Source: Anagrus nilaparvatae (Eukaryota; Arthropoda; Insecta; Hymenoptera; Mymaridae). From it: a stretch of DNA of 64,000 nucleotides. The position numbers and the translations under genes were made by a program. Every line of letters starts with the position of its first letter. Within the stretch, counting starts at the first letter, position 1. Of the stretch, positions 33,301-47,639 are shown piece after piece. Location of the stretch: contig JAKSXM010000040.1 of the NCBI GenBank assembly GCA_022575985.1, forward strand, positions 13,348,001 to 13,412,000, written 5' to 3'. Below the pieces are notes generated by a model. It did no database searches. It had not been told where the DNA came from and worked only from the letters and a program-made list of their open reading frames with translations.

Positions 33301-35119
33301 AAGTTTTTTTTTTCTAGCGACGGGAGTCGAAAAATGTACCCAGGTGATATCATAATTCCCAAAAGAATATATAAATTTTAATAAATAAATAAATTACAAA
33401 CTTAAATATAATACCTCAAACTTATGAAGGGCTAAACATTAAGTTTGACCTCACAACAAATGATTTTTACTACAAATTTTATAAACAAAAATTTTATTCA
33501 AAAACGAGTGTTATTAAAAATCAAAATAAAACGCTCTATAAAATAAAAAATATTGTCATCAAACTTACAACAAAAACGCAAATATTAATAAAAAAAGAAA
33601 ATTTCTAGGAGTATTATTTTTAAAACCAGGCATGTACAAATAATTTTACGGAATCATTATTATCATTTTAAAATTAACATGGACAATAGTTTACATAAAT
33701 AAAATACCTGATTGATTAGAATATAAAAATACCTAAACCGTTTAACTTTCATGTTAACAGTAGCACTTAAGCCAACAATAAAAAAAACATAGTAAATAAA
33801 AATTAACTTATGTTAAATGAATAAATAACGTATAGATTTCTATATAAATCAAGTCATATTAGTATTAATCTTGATTAATGACTTACTAAAACAGATTAAG
33901 ATTTTATCGAGACATAATACCATAAATTTTATTTTACACGAAATATAAAACTTACAGTACTCATATAATCAAAACATAATTAATAATTAATAATTTATAG
34001 TTAACAATTTCATTATTAGTTTTTCACAAAATCTAAGTAGCAATAAACATAAAACAAGAGCAGGGAAATTTCAAGTAAAAAAAAATAGAGAAATTTTGAT
34101 AATATTCGCGTACATTTTTTTTTGAGTAAAAAAACGAATAAAATTTTACCAATAAAATACGATAGAAAATCTTCAACAATGAAGACGCGTAGAGAATAAA
34201 TGATTGGGTAACGAAAATCTATTATTGAGACAATAATATTCTAGAGTAGGGATAAAATACGCTATACTAAGGGACAGAATTTAGGGACAAAAAGCTAGTA
34301 ATTTTAATGGTTTTTTTTTGTATTTCGCCCTTTTGATAAATAAGGAACGGTTTTGTATTCCCTAAAAAGACCTTCGTGACGAATATAATTTAAAAATAGA
34401 AATTTAGCGGAATCATGAACATACGAAATTTATTTTGGTACTAATAATATTAAAAATTTAAACAAAGTAAAGTAAGTTATAGGGAATGAACTTTAGAGAG
34501 TAAACACAATTGTTATAAAACACAAGCGAGTATACACTATTTAACGACACTACATTACATAAAACAACATTATAAAAATCAAAACGCAACCAATAATTGT
34601 TGTTTAATAATTACAGTAAAGAAAAGAGTATTTATAAGAAATACAAGAATTTATAAATATGAAAATTAAAGTGCAAATATAGAAATGAATAAAAACAAAT
34701 ATGCAACAAAAATAAACTGCAAAAAAAAAACACACGATTCAAATATAAAAATTGTATAAGAAATAAAATAAAACGGTAGTTTGAAAACTGTTAAAAATAC
34801 GATTAACAATTTTAAGAGAACGAATTTATTTAAAAATTTTTAATACGTTTTATATATCAAATTACTAGAAAAAGTAAATTTATAAGATTTAAACAAATTA
34901 AAAGCTTGGACGCTACAATTATAATGAGTCTTCAAAATGTCGATTTTTAATAACTCTCTTCTCTTCCTGGTTTGGGTCCAGAAAAGGAAGTGGGGGTATT
35001 TTTTTTTTCTCACCTTTCACCCCCCCGAATAAAAAAAAGATCAAGATTGGTCAAGAATTGACAATTGAAGATGCGCAAAAATCAATTACAGAAAACTTGC
35101 TAGGCTAGATATTATTTGG
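24370..35119. other. Long AT-rich region without supported genes
   Basis: About 10.7 kb of A/T-dominated sequence with only short chance ORFs. It has a run of 14 C at about 25563-25576 and 9 C near 32006, notable against the base composition but unassigned. There could be exons of distant genes or regulatory DNA, but I cannot support any. Confidence 0.4.
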
Positions 35120-35200
35120 ATAGAAAAATAAAAATAATTTGACCTTTTATCGAGTACAATTTGACCTTTCAAAAAGGTCAAATTATTTTTATTTTTCTAT
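35120..35200. repeat. Perfect 29-bp inverted repeat
   Basis: The arms at 35120-35148 and 35172-35200 are exact reverse complements around a 23-nt loop that holds a further TTTGACCTTT copy. The transcript would form a long perfect hairpin. No ORF or transposase nearby. Confidence 0.85.
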
Positions 35201-35621
35201 TCACTAAACTCGAGTAAAACTTAAAAAAATTATCATAGATATTATTTGGTTGAAATATGAACTAGATAGCAAATTTTATAAACTTAAACTATTCAAAAAT
35301 TATATTATTTAATTTTTTTTTGAGAAAAATACATTAGTAGAAATAATTTAAAAAAAAAAGCTCTAAGAATAAGCGAAGCTAAAAAAAGGCAAATGAAAGG
35401 GTTAATAAGAAAACCCCACTTGAATAATGAAATGTTATAATAAACGATACATGACTTTTTTTTAAAACATTCAGTTACTTGACAAAAGTCTGAACATTAT
35501 ACTTTTAAAAGAAAAGGGACTGAGTTATTCAAATTTTTCCCCTCGAAAAGTAGTTTGCAAGGTTATCAACATTTAATTAAAAGATATTTAATAAATAGTT
35601 AAGACTATAGTCAATTAAACA

Positions 35622-36074
35622 ATGAAGTTAGAATATACAAGCTTTATAATTTTAGTACTTTTATCAAGTGTCAATTTATTTGAAGCGTGCGAAGAGAACC
35701 AAATAATAAGCGGGAATTTGTGCTTGAACATAAAACTGCTGGGCCAAAATTGTTCAGGATTGGACCTATGCATTGAACAAAATTCTGTCTGTAATTTTCA
35801 ATCCTGTACGTGTTTTAAAAATTACTTAGAAATCAACGGTACTTGTATTCATATTAGCAAAATTGAGAAGCAGATAAAAATTGAAGAAATATATATTCAG
35901 GTTGGATACCCAAATAAGAAGAGTATGGTGCTAATATTAATAATTATATGGTTAATGTTTTTATTATTAATCATCACAATGTTGATTATAAAATATAGGT
36001 TGCGAAATAGACAAAATGATTCTGTGGATATATCAATGGCATTTTACAGTGAAAACCTAGAGACAGTGTTATAA
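35622..36074 (+). CDS. Small type I membrane protein with EB-like eight-cysteine module
   Basis: This 150-residue protein has a signal peptide at residues about 1-22 (hydrophobic IILVLLSSVNLF). A cysteine module follows, with spacing C-x10-C-x9-C-x5-C-x6-C-x4-C-x-C-x10-C at residues about 23-76, as in EB-type disulphide modules of arthropod surface proteins. A transmembrane helix covers about residues 101-123 (VLILIIIWLMFLLLIITMLII), with a basic stop and a short cytoplasmic tail. It probably sits at the cell surface; the ligand is unknown. The tandem paralogue at 36769-37282 has identical cysteine spacing. Here the coding part is one exon. Confidence 0.75.
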   Translation: MKLEYTSFIILVLLSSVNLFEACEENQIISGNLCLNIKLLGQNCSGLDLCIEQNSVCNFQSCTCFKNYLEINGTCIHISKIEKQIKIEEIYIQVGYPNKKSMVLILIIIWLMFLLLIITMLIIKYRLRNRQNDSVDISMAFYSENLETVL

Positions 36075-36768
36075 TATAATAAAAAAATATTGTGAAATAA
36101 TTTTGATAAATACTATAAAAATGTTTTGTATAAGAAAAAGAAATAAAATATGAAATTTAATACATATAATACACATTTTATACTAGAATATATGCTTTAT
36201 TACTGCCTGAAAAATGCCAACCCGTTCAAAAACAGAGTATAAAGAGTTAAAATTATTACTTCAGTTAAGGAAGTAAATTCTTAGCGTTTATATAATATGA
36301 AATTTAAAATTGAGAAAACTAAAACACTAGTTATATTTATTAAAATTCAAATATCTTTACATCTTAAATATAAAGAAAAACTATTACAATTTCAAATTAA
36401 AAACAAGTAGAATAAATTAAACATTGTAAAAGAATAAATTTAAAAAATTAAAACCAATTTTAATTAGAATAAAAACTGCCGCAAGTTTTTCCTCTCAAAC
36501 ATAAATCAATATAGATCTATCGACCTGACAAGTGATAATAAAAGATACCAAAATAATTGCCCTACTTATCTGACATCTATTGATTTATTACTATTAATTA
36601 CTATTATTAATACCCTATAAAAATATTATGACAGAACCCTTAGATCATAAATCAAATATACAAATATTCTATAACAGTAGTATCCAATGTATGGAATATA
36701 AGTCCATACAGAGGATATACTTGTTGGATTTTTTTTAAATTAAAAATAAAAGCCAAGAGTTTTTAGAA

Positions 36769-37282
36769 ATGAAGTGGGAAATTGCAATAATATTAGGCTT
36801 GTTTATAACAGGTATGTTGGTCGAAATAAAGAAAATGTTTTGAATCAGTATTGATATCTTTCTTTTTGTATATTTTATTGGTAGGTCTCCAAACTTGCCC
36901 AGAAAACCATTTTTTAAAGCGGGGTCAGTGCATAGAAATAGTCAGCCTAGGGTCCAAATGTGGTCCCACATCTTTCTGCTATGTGAAAAGTTCATCATGT
37001 GTAGAAAATGTTTGCAAATGTGACAGTCCTCTAATTCAAGCTGGACATGACTGTATTAGTTTTGAAAAAGATGAACAAGGTTCCAAAATCTGGCTTTACA
37101 TCAGCTTTTTCACAGGGATTATTTTAATTTTAATGGGAGCAAGCTTGGGCATTTATAAATTTCTGAGCAACAAAGGAATAGCAAGAACAAATATGCAAGA
37201 TCCTCCAGTCAATAACTTGATTGACACAAGTATTGGTTCGACTGTTGTTGCACCTTACGCTGTAACTTCATTAAATATATAG
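36769..37282 (+). CDS. Second EB-like type I membrane protein, two exons
   Basis: Exon 1 (36769-36811) encodes MKWEIAIILGLFIT and ends at a CAG|GTATGT donor. Exon 2 starts at 36885 after a pyrimidine-rich stretch and GGTAG, restoring the frame with GLQTCPEN. Exon 1 thus supplies the signal peptide, and the ATG at 36851 inside the intron is not needed. The mature protein has the same eight-Cys spacing as 35622-36074, then a transmembrane helix (IWLYISFFTGIILILMGASLG) and a tail of about 35 residues. The splice model is read from consensus sites only. The gene pair likely arose by tandem duplication. Confidence 0.72.
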
Positions 37283-38014
37283 AGGATAAGAGTCTTATAT
37301 TTATACATATAAAATTACATATAAATATATGTATATTATATTTTTTTAGTTTCGTTAAATAAAAGGTAATAAAACTATTTCAGCGTTTTTCTCGCTGAAA
37401 TATCCAACCAATCTTATTTTATTCCTTAAACAGTACACTTTTATAAAAATAATTAACATCATTGAAAGCGGATCTATTACTGCTCCAAAAGTAAATTTTA
37501 TTTTACATAGCTAACCATGAGGCTAGACTTATGGAAAATAATTTAAAATTTTACAGCAAAAGAAATTTTATTTGGTACTCATAAAAATTTTACAAGAGTT
37601 TACAAAATTAAAATAGATATTTTATCTAAGTATTTTACATTTTTTTTTACTAAATCCAAAGAATGTAATAGAAACTTGCATGAAGATTAAAATTTGGTTT
37701 CTGAATATTTACAATTAGAATTAATCAAAATATATATAAAATCACTACAAAAATACAAAAGTTTTCACATAAACTTTTACAGTTCAAATATTTTTCTCGC
37801 TCTTTAAAAACTTTCTCATTATTTGGTATTTTCTATTTTTTTTCATATTTTTTTTTGACATCATTCGGTACAATAAATGGATACGTTAACACAATCACAG
37901 ACACAGTTAACAGTTTTAGAAAATTGCTTGTAGCTAATATTTTTATGAAAATAATATCAAAGAAGTTTTTCCTTCTAGTTCATACATAAAAGTCATTTTT
38001 TTTTTGGAAGCATT
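37283..38014. other. AT-rich spacer
   Basis: AATAAA-like signals (for example AAATAAAAGG near 37358) could end the EB-like transcript. No gene seen. Confidence 0.4.
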
Positions 38015-39438
38015 TTACATGGTACAGAAATAAATATTAGGTTTTTCTCCAGGTTTAATTAATAAAACTACATCCTTTCTATTAGCAAGTATTGCATCCA
38101 GAAGATACTAAAATAGATGAAAAATTTATAAAAATGTCACAAAATCATTGAATTTATAATTTTTTAAATATTGTAAATTGAATATAATAGTGACATACTT
38201 TACCTAAAATATTGAAAGCAAGAACGTTGGATTATTATAATGTTTTAAGATCCCAGATGTTATCCCATAAAGATAACTTCAAGGAACAAAGAAAAAGCAA
38301 CCTGTAATAAAAATTAAATTTATTAAATGATAAATGTATAATTATAAATAATATATCTATAAACAACATACCCCATAGCCTAAGTAATAGACAATAATTC
38401 ATAGGAAAAAGTTTTTGAAATTTGCATAAAAATCCATCTAGGAACTTATAAAAATCAAAAATAAATAAATTATAAAAGTGAATAAAATTTTAACCCAATA
38501 AATTATGGAATTAATACCTAATTATAATAATAATAATTTTCATACACAATAATTACTGAATAAACCATTGTATAACAAACAAACAGCTGATGTATGCATA
38601 AAAAGTATACATGAACGCGACAGTGGATGAATACAAGAAGAATGAGGTGTATCGTATGAAATTATACACAATAAACCGTGACACGGAATATATGTTCAAT
38701 TTAAAAAAAAAAATAACTGATTTTGGGAAACTAAAAAAAATGAAGGAATAAAACGAGTTAAAATGGGTTAAAATAAAAATGAACATTATTTTAATGAACC
38801 ATCATGCAAATTTTACAAATAAAAAATATATAAAGTCTGTAAATATACAACCAAATAATTACCAAAGAGCTTCACAATAACATTAATGGTCTTTGGGCCA
38901 AATTTTATTACAAGAAGATACAAAAGGAATAAAAATTAATTAAACTTGATAAAATATTATAATAAACAAAGTAAAATCTTATAAAAAATAACAATAAATA
39001 AAAGCTAATTTAATAAACTATATAATATTGACAAATTAACAAATCATAATTTCATCCTTTATAAAAAACATAGATGAAAATTTGATTAGAACATTCCATA
39101 AATTTGATTTTAAAGTAGAATGATAAATGTTAAGATTAAGATATACATTATATTTTATATAATATATATAGCATATTTTATCATTAAAAATTTCATAGAC
39201 TCCATACGTTATTCCATTTAGCATTGAACGTAAAATATTTTGAGAGTTTTTCTTAAGGCATCATAAGACTGAAAACAGAAAGAAAATGGAATTAAGAAAA
39301 TGCTACTGTCTATTAGAAGATTGACACAACTTACATAATAAGGAGTATAACCTAACGAAAAATGATGAACATGGTGAATACCCCAATGCACATCACCCCC
39401 ATAAATGACGACATAAATTTTTGCTGTTGCTGACCTTT
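38015..39438 (-). pseudogene. Decayed multi-exon gene pieces, unrecognised
   Basis: Three exon-like blocks with plausible splice sites lie in order on the minus strand. 39335-39438 sits between TTTCAG and GTAAGT and includes VHWGIHHVHHFSLGYTPYY. About 38203-38301 follows TTACAG and reads through one UGA, including SYLYGITSGILKHYNN. 38015-38107 follows TTTTAG and ends in KPNIYFCTM and a stop. A hydrophobic block at about 38553-38700 has relatives near 40.3 kb and 42.9 kb. A diverged copy of the second block lies near 39180-39240. The stop and disordered duplicates suggest pseudogenes of a tandem membrane-protein family. I do not recognise the family, and AT-rich chance ORFs are a real alternative. 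Confidence 0.3.
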
Positions 39439-42400
39439 CTGAAATGTTCAGAATAAATTTTGCAATTAAATATCTGCAACTAACGGTTTTAATATTGCAA
39501 TATGCTAACAGCACTTAAAAAAAAAAAAACAGAAATTTTAATTCCTTACCAGCGAATTTGTAAAAATTTATTACGATCCAAGACCTCAACAGTGGAATCC
39601 ATTATCAATTCTATTTACCGATCAGATCTAAAGCAAAAAATGAAGAACAAATCCAGTTTTCCAAGTAAAATTTTATAAATTCCAATAAACCTTATACTAA
39701 TCAAACACATCCCATTAGAAGAAAACTAAATCCATGCCTCATATGGGTATCTAAAAAAAAACAAATAATTTAAATTAATAAAATTTCTTGAGTTACATGG
39801 ACCATGTGATAAATTACTTTGAATTTAATTACCAATTTTGCAGTCAACAGCATAAAAAACAATAATCAATTGGATATTTTGAGCTGAGAATGAGACAAAT
39901 TAACTAATAATTAGTAAAATAGCACATATGGAACCTGATATGGAAGTCTGATCCGCTGATTTTGGGAATAATCAGTACTTGTAGCAAATAAATACAACAT
40001 ATTCCACGTCTAAAGGATATTGACTTTGGTTGAAATAAGACAATAATTAATGGCCCGGAATATTGGTAATTGGATTATGCAACTATTTGTAAAAATCTAC
40101 CTGGAAAAATATAAAGGAAAATTAATAGTCAAATTAATAGAAACATGAAATATTCACCTCAATTTACCACAATTAATCTCAAGCCATATCAAAATATAAT
40201 TTATTGAAACAAAGTTTATTCATATATCTAACAACAAAAAACACCAGCTGACACATATATAAACTCGACAGTAGACGGGGTCAGGTAGAGCGCTATAAGG
40301 CATATGAACATACATAACATACGCCGTGACTCAGAATATTGAGTAGGGTTTTATGTTTTTTTTTTTTTTCTTTATCTTAATACACTCTACGATAGAAGTT
40401 TTAAATCAAATGTAAAGATTTTTTTTTAAACAATTTTCATATCCCACAATTGTTTATAACAATATTTCGCACACTTGACAGATACCCATTTTAAGGGGCC
40501 AATTTATAGAAAACCTCTAGTTTCTATATATAAGAATCTAGTAACTTTTAGGAGTTGTGGGAAACTCAAAGTTGTCGAATTAACACGTGACGTATAAAAC
40601 AGAGAAATCATGATAAAATTTGAATTACTGGAAACTTAATTAAAAACCAGTCCCTTTTTACTAAAAAACTTAACCAGTATGAGATAAAAATTAACAAATT
40701 TGAACTTAATTATAGTGTCCTGTTATTCCAATAATTTTTATAATTTTATCAATAAATGACTAACCCTAAATCATAGAATTTCCCTTAGAAAAAATTAACT
40801 AACACCAAATAAATTTTCTTCCCTCATTATATGAGGAAATATTTAAAATACTCCCACCAAGACTGGAGTCTTAGAAAAATACAACACTAAATAAGAGCTA
40901 AAAAAAAATAATGTTTTATTCAGCCAGATATAGTATAATCATAAAAATGAATTGGAAATGAATTTTCAGATTTTCAATCACCAAATCCCTATGAATAATA
41001 AAATACATATAATTTTATATATAATTTTTTTTCTTTTCAAAACAACATACAAATAAAAATTACAGTAAATAATCCACCTCAGAAGAATTACAGACACACT
41101 TATACGTACTAATCATTATCTATATACATACTTAGAAAATTCAGTTTTATTTACAAATTTCAATAATAATTCCAATAATACAGTGCAATAAACTCTAAAT
41201 AAATTCACCTTTCAATACATTAAGAAATTTAATATTTTAACACATTCACAGTCCATATTTATTGAAATATGGTAAAGTAGCTAAAATGACTGTAGTTTCA
41301 AATAAAAAAATATGTTACATAAATATTTCACTGTCCAATCACTCTCGAATATTATCAATCCCACAAAAACTATTTTATGTCATTATATTTTGTCGATAAT
41401 ATTCTTGAAAAAAAAAAACATTTAAATTAAAATAAATATCAGTATTCTGAAATATTTTAACACTGATAAAAAAAAACACTAGTCAGAAAGCAGACAAATG
41501 TGTTATCTATCAAACTATATAAAAGCAGACATATTTTTCTCGAGCTTAAGCTTCAATCATTAAAATAGTTAAACCTGGAAATAAAATAAAATTAAATATA
41601 GAACAACAAAAGACACTGAAAATATTACCTAAAAATTAACTCCAATTAATAAGAATATCAACTATAAACAGGAGACTACAAGTTCTTCTTTTCCAGTCAA
41701 ATAAAAGTTGCTATTTTGCTTCCTAGTCATTGCATGAGGGTTGGTGATCAGACTCAAAGTTAAAACAAGTCGAAAAATAAACAAATGACCCAGTTCCTAG
41801 TTAGCGTAATATAAAATTGTTGAAACAGCACACCTTAATAAATCTCCAAATATAAAGCACTGAAAACAATATTTTTTTTTAATATAGGAAGTTGGTTAAA
41901 ATTTTACATAATAAAATTGAATTCTCATTACATTTTAACATACAAATACAAGTCCCAACGCAAAATAATCCAATCTTGAAACTTTGTAAATTATGGAAGC
42001 TTGGAGCCATCATTGACATGTCGAAACACAGTTAACGAGACAGACACAACTGGACATTAAAAACGATAGATGCAATACAAGAACTTCCTACAATAGTCCA
42101 AGATTTACACATGAAATTAGGATATTTTTATAAAAAATAAGAACAATCTTACCATATCAAATCTTGACATCACAACTTCAGATAGGACTTTATTAATAAA
42201 CTCAACTCGACATTCTTATCACTACCTCCAAATAACCAAAAATTAGAATCTCGACGCTTTGACTTAGGTGAACCAGTACCAGAAATCCTAATCCAAAAAT
42301 TGGAACATAATAAAAAAACCATGATAAGGCGACATAAATAATAATAAAAGCTAAATACACCTACCCAAGGTCTGCTTATAGAATCATAACGCAAATAGAA

Positions 42401-45400
42401 CACTACAAAGTATTGGTTGATAATAAATAACCCAAAATTCATAGATCCTTTTTCCTGTATTTACAAGTATCAAATCTAAAGTATATCATCGAGTCATTTA
42501 CAACCAGTTCCCAGATAGATAGACCCAAGTTTATCTTAAGTCATCTTTGATTAACACCTAACATCAACCTGAAACAATAATCATGTAATGAAAACTTGCA
42601 TGAATAATAAATACAGTACCAGCTAAACTAATCTCCAGCAAATATGAAAAGTTAAAAACATTATTAGGAAATCCAAACTTAAATGAAATTATATAAACAA
42701 ACTGACAAACTATATTTTTATATACAAAATTTAGAATAATAATATGAAATAACAGAAATTAAAATAAATACTACAAGTTTGGATAAGAAAAACTCTTACG
42801 TTTATTTACTTTCCAGAAGTCCCAGATATACTGGAATACACAAAGATACCGTGTAGCAGCAAAGACGTGATACAATTGTGTGCTATGATTAAACACAGCA
42901 TACACGTTACCACGGAATTATACATCAATGTTTTTATGAAATAAAATTTAAAAAGAACTTAAAAGATTTCCATCAAAACATAATTATTAATAATAAATAA
43001 TTATAGAGATTAAATCTGAATTTAAAAATTAACTGGAACCACAAAAATAAATAGGATAAATAGACCCAGTTCAAGGGGCTAATCCAATAAAATGCTTAAT
43101 CTCCCAAAGTGAAAAATCTAGTGACTCTAGATTTCTCACCAAATATAAAAAATATATATTAAACAAAACAATTAGAAATAGTTTGCTTTATAATAAATGA
43201 ATAATAAATAAATAAATTAAAATAAAAATTTTGAGAATAAATACAATAGACGAATAAATATATCAACACAGGTCGAGTAACTTGATACACGGCAGGACTA
43301 GAAAAATATATGAGAACACTTAACACCACAGCGCCACGTATACGACATTATGTCAAACTTTTATTATTATCACAGTTTAAATTTCAACAATAACTATTGA
43401 TTGATGATAGCTTTGTTAACTAATATTAACATTATTGTTCAATTAATTTTACTCACCACACAAATAGAGAGAAGCTCTACCGAATAAAATTAAAAAAATA
43501 TATAATAAAATTTTATTAACTAGATTATTTATTAACTACAATTCGCACAGATATCAATATATAGAAGCAGTAAAAAGAAAATTTTAATAATGAGCTTCAT
43601 TTATTTAATAGTTTGACCGCTTTAAACCTTTTTCAGTATTCAAAAGATTATTAGTAACTCAAATTAGAAAACAATTTCAGCAACGGGATTGAATCAAGTA
43701 AAATATATTGATTGAAATTCTGTTAGCAACATAAAAAAATATCTCAAAAATCATTCCCAGAATATAGATTAGTACTCGAAAATTCTTTTAAAATTCTTGT
43801 TCTCAGTATCCAAAACCAACAAGATGATAAATAAATTTGACAATAAAAATTAAACCAGCAAAACACTTGATAAATTTCAAAAACCAATGAATTTATCTAG
43901 AAATTTTATTACTAGAATACAAAACAGTACGTAAAGATATATTTTGAAACCAGTGGAGTTTATTAAGGAATAAGTTAGTGAACAAAGATTTCACTTAATT
44001 TCTTGTAACTAAATTTTTTTAACTCAAATCTTAAATTAAAAAATATAAAAAGTTTTGAGAAGATCGTGAAGTTTTCAAGCAGAGTGCGGGAAAATTTTGA
44101 AAATATTTTTCACAAAAATTTCTAAATAAATAAGTTTCGAATATAAACACCCTTTCCTATAAAAATTAACTCATAAACTCAAATTATTCTAAATTAATAG
44201 ACTTAAATTATTCAATAAAGTAAATTAAGAGCCCTGAATAATATTTTTTTGTTGTTGTTTTATTTAAAAAAAATTCTATTTTGACCCTCTCTAAATTTTC
44301 GGGCTTTCAATGGTACCCATCCCTATAAAAATAATTCTAGGACGTTTTTTTTGGGGGAAATTTTTCTTTAAACATTTTCCCAACCTCGAAAAACTGAGAC
44401 TTTTATGTTATCCCAAACTGCACCCTAAAAATTCGAGTTTAATAAATGATATAAACAAAACCTAATATGCACGAAAAATACTGGAACTATTGTTTGAAGA
44501 ATAACTTTCACCCTTATAATCACTAGTAAAAGTAAAATTCAAATTTAATTGGAAAGGTTTAACGATCAACATCCAAATGGATTTTTTTTAGTAACAAACA
44601 CTAAAAGCATAGGAATCTCCCTTGTGGCAGGGAGCGGCAAAGTTTTGCTAAAATTTTAATGTGTAATAATTGAATTAGGTCAAATTTCCGGTGGACCATC
44701 GGAAACTTATTGAAAGTGAAAATTTTAAAGTCTTAATCAAGACACTTTGTAGTCAAAAATGTGTCGTACGTCACCAAGAAAGAACGTTAGTAAGCTAGAT
44801 ACCACATAAAATACAAATTATATAGAGTTTAACATACAAAGGGTTTTTTATTATTAAGAAGCAAGACACATAGTGCCGCATCGAACACACCCGAAATAAA
44901 AATTCTTTTACATTATTTTTTTTTCTTAATAAAATGAATGATGTTTTTTTTAAAAAAAAAACGAGTAAATTTTTCCCAAATTAACTGCGCATATACTATG
45001 CGGAAATGTCCACTACACTTAACAGTAAACTGTGAGTATTAACAAGCGACTAAAAATTTGAAATTAAATTCCTCTGTTGGACATATATAACAGATTAAGA
45101 CCCAAAGATTTTTTTTAGAAGTCCTATTAACGTATCGACGTATTCAAGTCCATTCCACAGGGGTCAGTTTAAAATTTTTTTTTGAACTTGTGTTTTACTA
45201 AATTACACAGGCACAACAAGTAATCAGATAAATATGTTAATTTATTCACTTTCTGCTCAGAACAATAAGATTTTTCCTTACTAGCCACACAAATAGAGCG
45301 AAGCTCTATCAATTGAAATTTTAGGAAATATAATAACTAGGTTCAAATACGTTTCGATAAAAATTAATAATGAGCCTCACTCATTTAATATGTTTTTCCC

Positions 45401-47639
45401 AGTTTCAAAGTTTTCTCTCTCAAGATTAAAAACCAATAAGACCCACAAATAACTTTGACCATGGGGTATTAAACCACTTAAGGAATTTGCAATTTTTAGC
45501 TAAAAATCATTACCAGAACGCGGAATAAAGCTTGAAAATATATTTTTGTGAAATTTCGAAAACCTCTGAGACTTATTAAAAGCATGAGCTTTAAAATTAC
45601 AAATTAACTCTAGAAAGTGACTATATTTTCATTCTGCGTCTATTTACCTAAAGATTCATAAAATCTAAAAATTCCAAAATTTTTTTTCAAGAAAACTTCT
45701 TATAATAACTTAAAATTTTAGTAATTTAATTCAAATGGTGGAATAAAAAATAAATAAATTAGGGTTTTGGGTAAAATTTTAACTTTTCAAGCAAATACAG
45801 AGTAGTATAATTTAGAATAGTGTTCGTAAAATTTCGCGGTAAATAAATTTTGCACATTAAGAAGTGTAAAAACCGAAGTTTTAAAACTCAAGTTTACCCA
45901 GCTTGAGAACAAATACTCTTTCCTACGTAGTTTATTTATTATATTCAAAAATATATATAGAATTTTAAGATAGTTTCTAAAATTAGAAAACATTAAAAAT
46001 TTTAATCACCTAATTTTAATAAAATTTCATTGGAATTTTTTAAATTATGAAAATTTTTCTCCAATAAATACTAAATAATATTTTGGCCTCGCGTTGCTCG
46101 GAAAAATCAACGATAATTATCATAAGAAATTAACTTGTTGATAGCTAAAGTAAGGCTAAATCATAAATTTTCAACTAAGAGGGTATTAATTGATCTAAAT
46201 ATAATTTAATGAAATAAAAACAATATAAAAACTATAAACTAAATTAAAATTTGAGTAAAATCAAAACTAAAATAAAAAAATTAAAGAAATTATCAGTTAG
46301 AATTGCTGGTGCATTCAACACGTCCCCTTTTAAGTTATGGAAGTATTAAATTCAAACGGTTTGAAATAAAAATCGACCTGATCAAAAATACAAGCGATAC
46401 TTTTGGTTGAGTAGCCTAGGGTAATAAAATTAACTAAAATATTGAAGATATTATTAGAGCAAAGTTGTCAAAAAGATAACATTGCTAAAATATATATTAA
46501 ACTAGTCCAAGAAAATGTAGTAACAAAGAAATAATTACCTTTTAAATGAATCTCTGTTGCTGAAAATTTGAATCACATTAATATTTAACACTCACAGAAT
46601 AAAAAATATAATTAATAATGTACGAAAATATGTTAATAAAATATATAAAATCTATAAAAATCAATAATTCTTAGGAAGAATTTTCTACATATAGGAAACT
46701 AAAAATAAAATACCCTGCCAACTGGCTGGCACTGAGGTTCCTCAAACAATGGGCTGTAATCTTAATTTACAACAAATATTATTGATTACAACCAGGCAAT
46801 TATACCTACATTTTTCGTTTTTAGTAGCTGGTAAAGTAGATTATTAAGATCATTTTGTTATTAAAGTGAAAATTCTAGCATCCATGGATTGGTCGCGCCG
46901 GCGTTAATGGATTTTAAATCATTTTTGCATAATTAAAAAGAGACAAATATAAAAAAAGCTAATTTTATTTTTTTTTATAAAATTTTATTTTATTAGAATA
47001 TATAATTATCCCTTAATAATTAAAATATTGGGTAACATGATTTTTTTTGTTTTGTCAAAGAAATGGTTGGTAACGATGCGAAAATTACAAATATTCGCTC
47101 AATTATTATAAAAAGATAGGAGTTTTTACCAGAATTTATAATAATTTCTTATAATTTATTTTCTCAGTGTACTTCTTGCATTTGACCAATCTTCCACAAC
47201 AATGATGATAATAATAATAATAATAATATTTTGTAATAAAAAAAATAACCTCATTAATTAAAAAATTGCTTCAAGATTTTAACATTATTTATATTATTTC
47301 TATTAATCACAAAATAATAAATTATTTAATTCTATAAATTGTTTGATTCTTTAAAAAATGCCAATATAACTTTTAAATCTTAATTTTAAAATGCAAACAT
47401 AACCATTTAATATTTTTAGGCTGTTTATTATTGTTTATAATTTCATTAAGCTGCATACATAAATAAACATAGCAACGAGCAAAATAATCCAAGGAAGTCA
47501 AAAAGAGGCAAGATTTCCATCACTCTTTCTTGTGTGTTATAATTTATATCAAAATAAAAAAAAAATTGTGATCGGATACAAAAAATTACTATAAACTAAA
47601 TTTCTAAAACTTCTACTCTCATTAAAATAAATTAGATAT
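39439..47639. other. AT-rich region with scattered repeat remnants
   Basis: No supported gene. It holds diverged duplicated segments (40.2-40.6 kb and 42.8-43.15 kb), a pair of dispersed repeats starting CACACAAATAGAG at about 43458 and 45286, and a hairpin around 43110-43140 with arms AAATCTAG/CTAGATTT. Confidence 0.4.

Noticed and set aside
42170..42442. 90-codon minus-strand ORF with a GTGSPKSKRRDSNFW stretch
   Set aside because: Looks somewhat exon-like, but no relatives or convincing splice sites found; left unannotated.
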